This document shows positions 14,094 through 22,146 of a stretch of DNA of 27,886 nucleotides, piece by piece (position 1 is the stretch's first letter; each line of letters opens with the position of its first letter). The DNA is from a virus, in IMG/VR virus record IMGVR_UViG_3300012000_000103, positions 1 through 27,886 of that record. One strand, given 5' to 3'. The notes beneath the pieces were generated by a model that saw only the letters and a program-made list of their open reading frames with translations, did not search any database and had not been told where the DNA came from. The translations under genes were made by a program, and so were the position numbers.

Positions 14094-14614
14094 ATCCATT
14101 CTCCCTTAAGCTGTGTAAAAAGCCACTCATCGTGCATTTTACCATTCCAATAGACGTTGTTTCTTAAAAGCCCGTCTAGTTTAAAACCATTTAAAGCAAG
14201 TATTCTTTTAATCTCTTTTCGATGGGTAAGCACTCGTATAAAAATCTTTTCTAGGTTTAGGTAGTTAAAAACATAGTCTTTTACAAGTTCACCAGATTCA
14301 AATATTACCTTAACTTTGTTTGGACAATCTTTTTCCATCAAAATGCCGTATTCAATTTGTTTGTTATGTTGATCATAGTTAGCAAAACCAACCATACCTA
14401 CAATTTCATCTTCTACTCTTACAAAGAAAGATGCGCTGTGCATGTGTGCAACGGCAGCATCATCGCCCCAAGTAAATTCAGGGGCATATCTTCTAAAGTA
14501 TTCTGCGTAATATGGATCTCGTGACCACTCACGTATTTTATGGACATTATCAATAGAGATTGCCATTAGAGATACTGTAGGTTTATGCTCAATTTTAATT
14601 TGTTGTAAGTGCAT
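14090..14614 (-). CDS. GNAT-family N-acetyltransferase (second copy), 174 aa
   Basis: RimJ/RimL-type GNAT fold: an N-terminal strand and helix with IREWSRDPYYAEYFRR, a central strand (IVGMVGFANYD) and C-terminal motifs (IRVLTHRKEIKRILALNGF; LDGLLRNNVYWNGKMHDEWL) typical of this family. These enzymes transfer acetyl from acetyl-CoA to an amine. It is a paralogue of the preceding gene: the starts match (MHL..., then EW..DP....YFRR) and the ends match (DE-L at the last strand). It ends naturally at LKGEWI. It lies between fibre and internal virion genes, so it is expressed late; the substrate may be a virion, host or small-molecule amine. Confidence 0.8.
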   Translation of the reverse strand: MHLQQIKIEHKPTVSLMAISIDNVHKIREWSRDPYYAEYFRRYAPEFTWGDDAAVAHMHSASFFVRVEDEIVGMVGFANYDQHNKQIEYGILMEKDCPNKVKVIFESGELVKDYVFNYLNLEKIFIRVLTHRKEIKRILALNGFKLDGLLRNNVYWNGKMHDEWLFTQLKGEWI

Positions 14615-14624
14615 TTGAGTTTAC

Positions 14625-15218
14625 TCAGTATTTTATAATATAATTTAAAGCTATATTTGCAGGTCGGGTTTCTGTATCCCCTGAAAGCGATACAGAAGCG
14701 GAATCAGATAATTGATAATTACTTAATATTGTAGCATCAGCAGCCCAGTATTCCCTCCTAAGTAGTGAGTATAAACACTCATCAACTAATTTGCCCCGAT
14801 ATAAACATGATTTTTTTAAAGTACCTTCATGCTCATAACCAGCGGCTTCTAAGTTTTGTTTTAAACCATCGCGATGCGATAGTATTATGCAAAATATTTT
14901 ATTACAACCAAGTTTATCAAAAAGAATGCTTTTGACAACTTCATTAACTTTAGTAGAATCTCCACGATCTTTTTTAGCTAAAAGAACACCCCATTTAGCC
15001 GTCCTACTTAAATGATCTTCTATGCCCATGCTAAGAAGACCTATTGCACTACCATTTTTCATTACTATATATTTATCACCCATTTGTTGCATAAACTTAG
15101 ATGGTTCTGCCCAGTCACACAATGGTGGTGTACGTCTAAAATATTCGTCTAGATTTGGGTCTTGTGCCCATTCTATAACCATATTAAAGTCTTCAATTGT
15201 AACTGGACGTAAATGCAT
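14625..15218 (-). CDS. GNAT-family acetyltransferase (first copy) with grafted fibre C-terminus, 197 aa
   Basis: Residues 1-158 are a GNAT domain (VIEWAQDPNLDEYFRR; KWGVLL; IILSHRDGLKQNLEAAGYEH; YRGKLVDECLYSLLRREYW). Residues 159-197 are not part of it: they end SGDTETRPANIALNYIIKY, the kind of sequence that closes phage tail-collar fibres, and the adjacent fibre ends in the same NYIIKY. Compared with its paralogue, which stops at the end of the GNAT domain, this copy has 39 extra residues. The start is 1 base after the fibre stop and has no ribosome site, so translation probably depends on coupling. The domain call is firm; the origin of the tail by duplication is inference. Confidence 0.8.
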   Translation of the reverse strand: MHLRPVTIEDFNMVIEWAQDPNLDEYFRRTPPLCDWAEPSKFMQQMGDKYIVMKNGSAIGLLSMGIEDHLSRTAKWGVLLAKKDRGDSTKVNEVVKSILFDKLGCNKIFCIILSHRDGLKQNLEAAGYEHEGTLKKSCLYRGKLVDECLYSLLRREYWAADATILSNYQLSDSASVSLSGDTETRPANIALNYIIKY

Positions 15219-15219
15219 T

Positions 15220-16284
15220 TTAATATTTAATGATATAATTTACGACCAATGAAGGTTGAGTATTGCTATGCGCTTGTCCGTCCCCAGTATTAGCTGTATA
15301 TACCCACGGACTTCCTGGTACTGGATAAGTGTTTGTAGCTTCATGTCCACGGCTATGATTTATTCCATCTGTACCATAAGCATTATAATAACTACCAGAT
15401 GCAGCCCTTTCTAAAGTATCTGTTAAATGTTGATGGCTTGGAATTTGGTTTGTTGTTAGCGTTACAGTTTCACTACCGCCAGTAGAACCTACTGTATTTG
15501 TAGCAACAACGGCACCGGCAGGAACAGATCCGCCAGCACCCATCGGCACCCTTCTTCTCATGTCAGGCAATCTAAAATTTCCTATAGCTTCTCCACCAGT
15601 ATTAAAAGATGAACCTACAATAGAATATAAATTTGAATATGTTGATTGAGAAACTTCTTGACCTTGACAAAGCAACCAGCCAAAAGGTGCAATCGACCCA
15701 GCAAACATTACCATAGATCCAATAGGATTTCCTAAATTCTGCCATTGAATACTGTTTTTTACTTCTACTGTTTGTGTTGTGCTATTATATATTACTGAAC
15801 CTTCTTCTGGAGAAACTATAGCATCTCGTTGTATTGTAGTTTGTACTGGGAGTTTAATTCTTGTACTGTATACAAGAGTAGTATCCCCTAAAAGATTTAA
15901 ACTTGTTTTGGTTAGTTTTAAAGTATCAGTAGCACCATGTAAAACGTGAATTGCAGGGATGGTAGCTCCAGAAGCAAGAACCATTTTAAGTTCTGCAGCT
16001 CCAGACGCCGTTTGTGTTTGACTATCAGTAATTAGAATAGAAGCCTTACCTGCCCCTAGTAAGGCTCCCTGAGTTATTTTGATAGATTCATCATTACCGT
16101 TATTTTGAATAACAATCGCATTTCCATTGGCAATCGTAAAAGCTAGATCACCCGTAAATGTTGTCATGTTATCTTGATCTAATCCTGTAGACCAAGAAAC
16201 AATTTGAGCAAAGTTAGCATTAACTTCGCTTGCTAAAGCAGGCGTTCCTGCTACAAATGTATTAGGTATCGTTAAAACTGCCAT
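15220..16284 (-). CDS. Tail fibre with collar domain, 354 aa
   Basis: The N-terminus (IPNTFVAGTPALASEVNANF) is of the type that begins many phage fibre proteins. A phage tail-collar domain spans about 188-250 (MVMFAGSIAPFGWLLCQGQE and FRLPDMRRRVPMGAGG). The C-terminus contains HQH and His-rich turns and ends SLVVNYIIKY, typical of collar fibres. The protein likely forms a trimeric receptor-contacting fibre or tail tip. It starts after AGAGG by 6 bases. The next gene, an acetyltransferase, starts 1 base after its stop. Confidence 0.85.
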   Translation of the reverse strand: MAVLTIPNTFVAGTPALASEVNANFAQIVSWSTGLDQDNMTTFTGDLAFTIANGNAIVIQNNGNDESIKITQGALLGAGKASILITDSQTQTASGAAELKMVLASGATIPAIHVLHGATDTLKLTKTSLNLLGDTTLVYSTRIKLPVQTTIQRDAIVSPEEGSVIYNSTTQTVEVKNSIQWQNLGNPIGSMVMFAGSIAPFGWLLCQGQEVSQSTYSNLYSIVGSSFNTGGEAIGNFRLPDMRRRVPMGAGGSVPAGAVVATNTVGSTGGSETVTLTTNQIPSHQHLTDTLERAASGSYYNAYGTDGINHSRGHEATNTYPVPGSPWVYTANTGDGQAHSNTQPSLVVNYIIKY

Positions 16285-16296
16285 ATGGACCTCTTA

Positions 16297-16671
16297 TTAG
16301 GGCTGGCGATTTAAAAACCAGAATTGTGCGGTAGCTGCTGTAGCTGGCGCAGTGTTACCTGTTCTTGTGGTAGTTACTGCAACAACACAACCATTGCCTA
16401 AAAACTTATAAGACATTTCATCCGCATCTTTACCAAAAGCACTGCTTCCGGGGATACGAACAGTAAATGCCGGAGAAGTGGTTCCTACAGTTACAGAAGC
16501 AGCACTTGCTGCGTCAAAAACTTGTAAGAAAATGTCCGATGCTGTATTGTTTTCAACTAAGAAACCATAAAGGTTTCCTCGTCCTACGAAAACTTCTAAA
16601 GCACTGGCACTTAGGTTATTTGTATATAAATGAAATGGAGCACAACTTGAACTGCTTGTGGGTGAACTCAT
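16297..16671 (-). CDS. Small beta-rich virion protein, 124 aa, unknown
   Basis: Starts after AAGGATAAACCA. The sequence is a run of beta strands rich in Ala, Thr, Ser and Val (ALEVFVGRGNLYGFLVEN; FLQVFDAASAASVTVG; GCVVAVTTTRTGNTAP), ending FWFLNRQP, with almost no helix. This suggests a beta-sandwich such as a decoration, fibre-adaptor or tail-attachment protein. It lies between the nozzle-like protein and the collar fibre, so a tail role is likely. No family is recognised. Confidence 0.65.
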   Translation of the reverse strand: MSSPTSSSSCAPFHLYTNNLSASALEVFVGRGNLYGFLVENNTASDIFLQVFDAASAASVTVGTTSPAFTVRIPGSSAFGKDADEMSYKFLGNGCVVAVTTTRTGNTAPATAATAQFWFLNRQP

Positions 16672-16685
16672 TGGTTTATCCTTTC

Positions 16686-18740
16686 CTAAATACCAGAGAA
16701 AATGCTACCTGATACACCCCAACCGAGGAGTGTTAAGGGGGCATCTGCCTCTGTTTGTTTAAAAACTAATTGCATGGTTTTGGCTTTTCTATGTGGGTCA
16801 TAAACTAATTCGGATAGTCTTGGACCATTCCAAATTAAATCTGGAGATGCCGCAACAGCAGGTGCTGTTGGATATAGTGGATTTAATGGATTTGCATTAT
16901 AGATATCTACCTCATCTTGCGTAAATGTCCAACTATAATCATTCCACGTAGTGCCAACACCAAATATTTTAAAATCTTCACAAAATTCTTCTTCAGAACC
17001 TAAATCATAAATAGAACAAAATTCAAATTCGTAAGTATCATCCGCTGCTTCAGCGAATATGCGTGCATTTTTATATAACTTTTGCACCATTGGTTGACCA
17101 AACATGTAAGGTCTAGAAACCAATTTCATGTATATAGGATCACCATCATCATTTGTGCCAGTATTCATTTTATAATACTGCCCATTAAGACTGGTGTTTC
17201 CAAAATAAATATCTAAGCCACCACTTGCAGTAGCTTCCGTTTGAAAAAAACAACCTGCTTTAAGGCCCGGATGTGTAACATTGCTAATACCTTCGCCATA
17301 AGTTGTCCATCTAAATTCTGGATATTGCTGATAATCACCAACTAAAGTTAAGTTGGGTTCTGCGGCATTTGTATCTTCAAAAACTTGTATATAAATTCTT
17401 CGATTTTTAGTATCATTAATGGCGCTTAATTTATAAGATTTGGTACCACTAAAGTCGCAATTTCTAATTGTCTCTTGAATTGCTTTTGCAATAGGTCTTA
17501 CATTTTGCCCATCAGTAGCATAGACATTATCTCTACCTAAAAAGATTAGTTCGTCAAATACTTGAGTTTGAGCATAGTGTGATACCGCACCAATATGTTC
17601 AGATATTTCTCGGTAAATATAAGTTACAGGGTCTTCATTTCTACCTAAGTCTGGTAGACCTACTTCTTCTAATCTACCAACTGAACGTTCTTTTAGAACA
17701 ATTGGGATACCTTTAATTTGACCGGCCCCTACCACAGCATCCGCAGCTCCGAATTGCCCCTCAACTGAGAATTCGTTTACCACAGGAAAACTCTCTGGTA
17801 AAGGCCCGTTAAACCCGATCTTAGAAAATCTCCCTCTATTCATAGAAGGATGGAATACTAAAAGTCTGTTTCTCGCGATAACTGGAAATCTTGCTTCATC
17901 ATAATCTGTGTATTCTGTAAGTCTTGTGTTATCTAAAGACATTTGTTCAGATTGTAAAGAGTAATCAGATATATTTGATGCGTATGAAGTTAAATTAGCT
18001 TCAATCTCATCTTCTAAAAACAAAACATTACCATTAACAAACGTTCTAAAAATTCTTATTTTTTTGTCTAAGTGAGACAAATTAGCATCCCCATACGTAG
18101 GTAAATCAGTTAATGTTAAATTAATTGTTTTATTTACTGCTGTTGTGTCAATTGTTGCCGATAATTCAGAAGGACTGCTTTCAGCTACTAAAATATTATT
18201 ATAATAAAAGGCATATGTGTAAGCATAAACATATTGTCCTTCTTCAAGATCGCCGCCTGCAGCGGCAGACCCTGTTGGAGGGGCAGAGGGGGGATCAATG
18301 CCCATATCTCTCGTTGCAGACTGGGCTTCATAAACTTGTGGTATTAGTACCTTGCCACCGTCAAACACAAAAAGACTATCACTTAATTGTGCAAAAGAAG
18401 GTCTACCATTAAAACCAAAGCCGCTTTTAACAGAAACAAGACTGCCTGCTACTATTTTACCTAAATAGGCTGCTGTAGAATTGTTTGTAGCATATAATAA
18501 AGTTTGGGCAGTTCCATTACTTAATTTAAATTCAATACCTTGACGAATATTATAACCTGTTGCCGGCGTATCTAAAGCTTCCACAAAACCGCTGCGTTTT
18601 ACATAACCACCGGTAGAACCAATGTTAATGTTAAGAGCTTCGCGTACGTATCCCGGAGCCATTAAATTTTCAGGCGAAGTGGTATCTAAACCCTTTGCAT
18701 CTGAATATTCTAATTCTGATACGTAATTCTTAGTACCCAT
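16686..18740 (-). CDS. Tail nozzle-like / tail tubular B-like protein, 684 aa
   Basis: A large beta-rich protein in the position of T7 gp12 or P22 gp10, directly after the adaptor gene. It has an N-terminal head-tail joining segment (NLMAPGYVREALNINIG), repeated beta blades (YGDANLSHLDKKIRIFRTF; RNRLLVFHPSMNRGRFSK), and KGIPIVLKERSVGRLEEVG with LIFLGRDNVYATDG, resembling propeller-containing nozzle proteins. The hexameric protein would form the distal tube of a short tail. The ATG overlaps the preceding stop by one base (TAATG). The exact family is not certain; size, order and fold pattern support it. Confidence 0.7.
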   Translation of the reverse strand: MGTKNYVSELEYSDAKGLDTTSPENLMAPGYVREALNINIGSTGGYVKRSGFVEALDTPATGYNIRQGIEFKLSNGTAQTLLYATNNSTAAYLGKIVAGSLVSVKSGFGFNGRPSFAQLSDSLFVFDGGKVLIPQVYEAQSATRDMGIDPPSAPPTGSAAAGGDLEEGQYVYAYTYAFYYNNILVAESSPSELSATIDTTAVNKTINLTLTDLPTYGDANLSHLDKKIRIFRTFVNGNVLFLEDEIEANLTSYASNISDYSLQSEQMSLDNTRLTEYTDYDEARFPVIARNRLLVFHPSMNRGRFSKIGFNGPLPESFPVVNEFSVEGQFGAADAVVGAGQIKGIPIVLKERSVGRLEEVGLPDLGRNEDPVTYIYREISEHIGAVSHYAQTQVFDELIFLGRDNVYATDGQNVRPIAKAIQETIRNCDFSGTKSYKLSAINDTKNRRIYIQVFEDTNAAEPNLTLVGDYQQYPEFRWTTYGEGISNVTHPGLKAGCFFQTEATASGGLDIYFGNTSLNGQYYKMNTGTNDDGDPIYMKLVSRPYMFGQPMVQKLYKNARIFAEAADDTYEFEFCSIYDLGSEEEFCEDFKIFGVGTTWNDYSWTFTQDEVDIYNANPLNPLYPTAPAVAASPDLIWNGPRLSELVYDPHRKAKTMQLVFKQTEADAPLTLLGWGVSGSIFSGI

Positions 18741-19480
18741 TACTCATCCCAAACATTAAAACCCGGAACGTCGCTGTTACCATTAACACCGTCAAAACGA
18801 GACTCCATTAAAGATTTAATTCTTGGGTTTTCAGTTTCACCAAGATTTCTCATGTCATCTAAAATGTCAGATCTAATTAATGCCATAGCTTCTTGCTTTT
18901 TAACCGATGCTCTATCATCATTTTCACGATCAAGGGCTAAAGCAATAACATATTCAATTAAAGATTCTTGATATTTATATGGAATTGGTACTGCAGATGT
19001 CATGCTATCTGGATCTGGTACAGTAGGTGTTATTTTACCATCAATTTTAAGAGCCATTGCTTTAACTGTTGGAGGCCAAATTCTTATTGAATTGTCTCCT
19101 GTAATAGCCCAGTGTGAAGGAGTATCATTAACAGAACCATCACTATTTTCTGCGTCTAATCTTCTAATTTGATTTAAATCAATTCGTTTCATGACAACAC
19201 CATCAGCTTCAGCTCGAATTGTTTCAACGTCAGTAGACGCCATTAAAAAACCGATATTAGCTACGGAAAGATCGTATTCTGCTTGTCCTGTAACTGTATT
19301 AAGAGTAAGGCCGGTCTTTCTTAAAAAAGACCAGTCATGCATTTTACAAAATCTAAATATTGCTAGTGGGACAGTTTCTCGAACGTAATCTCTAAAAGTA
19401 GAGCTGGTATTACCTACGTAGTTAGTAACTCTAGAAACTATATCATTTCCAGTATAGCCTGTTGTTTGATTAATTGCCAT
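18740..19480 (-). CDS. Head-tail adaptor / tail tubular A-like protein, 246 aa
   Basis: Resembles phage adaptor proteins that sit under the portal: RETVPLAIFRFCKMHDWSFL, then LTLNTVTGQAEYDLS and IRIWPPTVKAMALKIDGK, and the later helix IEYVIALALDREN. The usual length of such proteins is 180-250 residues. I take the ATG at 19480 as the start because AGAGG lies 7 bases upstream; a TTG two codons earlier is too close to it. The gene overlaps the preceding one by 11 bases and is stop/start-coupled to the nozzle gene. Confidence 0.75.
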   Translation of the reverse strand: MAINQTTGYTGNDIVSRVTNYVGNTSSTFRDYVRETVPLAIFRFCKMHDWSFLRKTGLTLNTVTGQAEYDLSVANIGFLMASTDVETIRAEADGVVMKRIDLNQIRRLDAENSDGSVNDTPSHWAITGDNSIRIWPPTVKAMALKIDGKITPTVPDPDSMTSAVPIPYKYQESLIEYVIALALDRENDDRASVKKQEAMALIRSDILDDMRNLGETENPRIKSLMESRFDGVNGNSDVPGFNVWDE

Positions 19481-19931
19481 CTTCAAACCTCTTTGCGAAT
19501 TCTAGCTTCTGAAAGAAGCTCATTTTATCGTAATCTGATTCGCCTAAACCCTTGCAATTAAATGCTTTTCTTACTTTATCTAGGGTTGTTACTTTTTTAT
19601 TTACCAGTGTTAAAGCTATACTGCGCCAGCCCGGTACGCACATTCTTGAATACTCTAGATTGAATATATCATATTCTGGAATAAAGTCAATACAAATTCC
19701 ACAAATAAATGAGTCAAACTCACCTTTTTCTAGGGCTTCTAAATATTTGATATGGTTAGAGTTTACAGTACCATATTGTTCAGTAGACACGTTTATATCA
19801 TGTCTTTTAGGATTTTTTAGGTAAATACCCGAATGTCTATGACCTTCTTCTCTTTTTATAGACTTATCCGTTTGAACATAAAGCAAAGGATTGGCCTTTT
19901 TAAGCCTTTTTTGAAAGTCACCGATAAGCAT
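19470..19931 (-). CDS. Hypothetical protein between capsid and adaptor, 153 aa
   Basis: The frame is open back into the capsid gene, but the best start is the ATG at 19931 with GAGG 9 bases upstream; an ATG at 19964 lies directly after the terminator-like hairpin and has no ribosome site. The protein is basic at the N-terminus (GDFQKRLKKANPLLYVQ), with GHRHSGIYLKNPKRHD, then ICGICIDFIPEYDIFN and VPGWRSIALTLVNKK. It is not a member of any family I recognise. Its position would suit a head-completion or capsid-associated protein, but this is only positional. Confidence 0.65.
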   Translation of the reverse strand: MLIGDFQKRLKKANPLLYVQTDKSIKREEGHRHSGIYLKNPKRHDINVSTEQYGTVNSNHIKYLEALEKGEFDSFICGICIDFIPEYDIFNLEYSRMCVPGWRSIALTLVNKKVTTLDKVRKAFNCKGLGESDYDKMSFFQKLEFAKRFEDGN

Positions 19932-19970
19932 AGCTTTTTGCCTCGCAGGTACTAGTGTAAACATTTTATG

Positions 19971-20003
19971 AAAAGGGGGAGTAGATTTCCCACACCCCCT
20001 CCT
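19971..20003 (-). terminator. Terminator-like hairpin after the major capsid gene
   Basis: On the minus strand AGGGGG (20000-19995) pairs with CCCCCT (19979-19974), with a 15-base loop, followed by more T. The stem can be extended by three weaker pairs. It starts 8 bases after the capsid stop. A partial terminator directly after the capsid gene is a common phage arrangement that keeps capsid mRNA high relative to tail mRNA. The loop is long and the T-run short, so termination is probably leaky. Confidence 0.5.
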
Positions 20004-20010
20004 ACTTGCA

Positions 20011-20952
20011 TTAGATTCCTGAAGCACCATTGATTGCAATAACTCGTTTAGAGCTTGCATCAAGATATTTAACAGCAAAGCCGTTAATCTTGTATCCAAC
20101 TGTTGCAAACTGATCCAACGGATCGTTAGCTCCAGCAGAACCATGGCGTTTTACAATCATTTTCATTGCATCGCTGTTTAATTCAACAACGCCGAAAGCT
20201 TCTTCGCCAATGACGAAAGATTGATGAACATCAATTCCACCAACTCCGCTACCAACAGAAGTTAGCATTTTGTCAGAAACCAAGAATCTCATCCCGTACA
20301 TTTTACCAATTTCACCGTTCATTAAAGGACGGTTATCGGTGTATTTTTGAATGTCTAGGAAAGAGCCAGCATTGGTATCAACTAGCAGATCATATTCAGC
20401 TCTTGGGTGAAGAACTGCAACATAATCACCAGACTCGTGTGGTCCGATGTAGTCTGCTTTTTGACGAATCATAGCTTCGATAAGTTCTTTGTGTGAAAGA
20501 ACATCGCCAGCTTGGATTGCAGCAAAGTTTGCTCGGTTGTTTACGTTTTGGTTTGCGCAGTTATTGGCCAACTCACTTACGATAAGTTGTTCAATAGTTT
20601 TTGCAGCAGCAACACCAAATCGCTCAGACAAATTATCCATTACAGGATCAATTGCAGTGTCTGACAAAAGGTCAGAAACTTTAGCATATTGTCCGTATTG
20701 GGAAATTGATGCTGTTACGTTTGAAGTACTGAAAGCGATTTCGGCAGGAGGAGTTCCTTCTGTCAAAGTGCTTACTGATCCAGCAATTGCTGAATATCTT
20801 AGCCACTTAACGTCTTTTCCATTTCCTTTTGGAAGTCTTTGTTTTCTTCCGAGAGGTTGTAGGACCAAACGAGGTTCAAGTGTGCTAAGGAGTTTTTTCT
20901 CATAATACAAGTGCAGATTTGCTGCATTTGTAGTAGTTGTCGATGTAGCCAT
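20011..20952 (-). CDS. Major capsid protein, N4-gp56-like HK97-fold family, 313 aa
   Basis: Matches the N4-gp56 capsid family in layout: N-terminal YYEKKLLSTLEPRLVLQPLG, then TLTEGTPPAE, ASISQYGQYAKVSDLLSDTA, a long helix (RFGVAAAKTIEQLIVSEL), the central YVAVLHPRAEYDLL and a C-terminal GYKINGFAVKYLDASSKRV. Length is as expected for an HK97-fold subunit with no large insertion. A strong AGGAG precedes the ATG by 7 bases. Directly upstream is the scaffold gene and downstream a terminator-like hairpin, the usual capsid arrangement. Subunits form the icosahedral head. Confidence 0.88.
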   Translation of the reverse strand: MATSTTTTNAANLHLYYEKKLLSTLEPRLVLQPLGRKQRLPKGNGKDVKWLRYSAIAGSVSTLTEGTPPAEIAFSTSNVTASISQYGQYAKVSDLLSDTAIDPVMDNLSERFGVAAAKTIEQLIVSELANNCANQNVNNRANFAAIQAGDVLSHKELIEAMIRQKADYIGPHESGDYVAVLHPRAEYDLLVDTNAGSFLDIQKYTDNRPLMNGEIGKMYGMRFLVSDKMLTSVGSGVGGIDVHQSFVIGEEAFGVVELNSDAMKMIVKRHGSAGANDPLDQFATVGYKINGFAVKYLDASSKRVIAINGASGI

Positions 20953-20966
20953 TTTTTAGCTCCTAA

Positions 20967-21788
20967 TTAGTCGTCAGATCTACCTAATGCTTTACGCATA
21001 TCATCTAAGGATAATTCAGCAAAACTAACTTGCTTATCACCTTGAGAAGAGGCCGATTCTGACTGCGCACGTTGTTTTTCAGATCGCACAGAAAGACCAT
21101 CTTTCTGCGCGCGCGCAGCAGCTTCGCTTGTGTAGTGATCTATATTTAATCCTTTAGACATTAAATCTAAAGCTTTTAAAACTCGAACAGAGTTAACATG
21201 TTCTGGTTTTACTATATCAGATAACTCAGCTGCTAGTTGCTGCATAATTGGTTCTCGTCTAGCATAGTCGGGATTATTCCGCTTCTGTGTATTGTAGTAT
21301 TCTACAGCTTCTGCTTGCATTTGTGCAAGAGTCTGTTTTTTAAGTTTGTTAGATACAGAATTGTTTAGCTCTTTTAAAGCCTCTCTAATAGCAACTCTTG
21401 GATCTTCTTCAAACTTAGCCTCAAATACAGAAACAGGGTCCACTTCTTCCTCTGCTTGGATTTGAACCTGTCTAGGTGCTTGGACTTGATTTTGATGAGT
21501 AGCGTATGCGCTCTCAACTTGTTTATATCTTGTCTCTAGCTCCTCTTTGTCTTTTCGAGCTGACCCTAATTCGCTTGCTAGTCGTCCACGATCTCGCTCA
21601 AGCTCTTTATAAGCTTGAATGATTTCCATTGGACTCTTACCAACAAATTTTTGCGGTATAGAGTTAGCGTCTTCAACTGCTGCAGATTGTCCTTGAGTAG
21701 ACAACTCAGGGGTCTGTTGCTCAGTTGTGGCCTGAGCATTGCTTTCTTGCGAGGTCGCCTGTTGATTTGCGATTGTCTCGTTTGCCAT
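20967..21788 (-). CDS. Capsid scaffolding protein, 273 aa
   Basis: Acidic, Gln/Glu/Ser-rich, mostly helical and likely disordered at both ends. Residues 60-105 form a coiled coil (ELERDRGRLASELGSARKDK). The C-terminus ends in a short predicted helix (FAELSLDDMRKALGRSDD), the kind that binds capsid subunits during assembly. A very strong AGGAGGAACAC site precedes the ATG. Location immediately before the capsid gene is the standard scaffold position. No protease signature is seen. Confidence 0.8.
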   Translation of the reverse strand: MANETIANQQATSQESNAQATTEQQTPELSTQGQSAAVEDANSIPQKFVGKSPMEIIQAYKELERDRGRLASELGSARKDKEELETRYKQVESAYATHQNQVQAPRQVQIQAEEEVDPVSVFEAKFEEDPRVAIREALKELNNSVSNKLKKQTLAQMQAEAVEYYNTQKRNNPDYARREPIMQQLAAELSDIVKPEHVNSVRVLKALDLMSKGLNIDHYTSEAAARAQKDGLSVRSEKQRAQSESASSQGDKQVSFAELSLDDMRKALGRSDD

Positions 21789-21804
21789 GTGTTCCTCCTA
21801 CAGT

Positions 21805-22143
21805 TTAGCCCTCTTTAGGGGACTGGTTTTGTTCAGCCAAAGCCCTACCCTCTGCGATTTTATAATCAACATAGGTTAGGACATTTTGGTAAGCTTTTAT
21901 AGCCTCTTGGAGGCGACGAATCTTTTCAATATCTTGCTCATAAGCAAGCTTTTCTTTTAAATCTGTTATTGTAACAACAAGTAAACTATTAACTACTTTC
22001 CAGCCATCAGACCTTAACATAGCTTCTAAAGCATGGCCTTCTTCAATTATGCGTTTTTTTTCACCATCTATAATTTCTTCTTTAGATGTAAATTCACCAG
22101 TTTCTGGCATCCATAACTTTAGATTTTCATTTTCGTACAACAT
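21805..22143 (-). CDS. Small helical head-region protein, 112 aa, unknown
   Basis: Begins 3 bases after the portal stop. Residues 1-30 are charged (MPETGEFTSKEEIIDGEKKR); residues 47-90 are helical, with a coiled-coil-like part (LKEKLAYEQDIEKIRRLQEA). It has no recognisable motif. Small proteins between portal and scaffold occur in many podovirus genomes without known roles; it may aid head assembly. It could conceivably be a displaced small terminase, but no DNA-binding motif is visible. Confidence 0.65.
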   Translation of the reverse strand: MLYENENLKLWMPETGEFTSKEEIIDGEKKRIIEEGHALEAMLRSDGWKVVNSLLVVTITDLKEKLAYEQDIEKIRRLQEAIKAYQNVLTYVDYKIAEGRALAEQNQSPKEG

Positions 22144-22146
22144 AGT

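Noticed and set aside
19932-20144. Extension of the 153-residue gene back into the capsid gene
   Set aside because: The frame is open, but it would overlap the capsid gene by more than 130 bases and cross the terminator-like hairpin; the ATG at 19931 has a good SD.
20489-20905. 138-codon plus-strand frame opposite the capsid gene
   Set aside because: Lies wholly within the capsid gene; no SD or promoter, and its Ser/Cys/Phe-rich content is typical of antisense frames.
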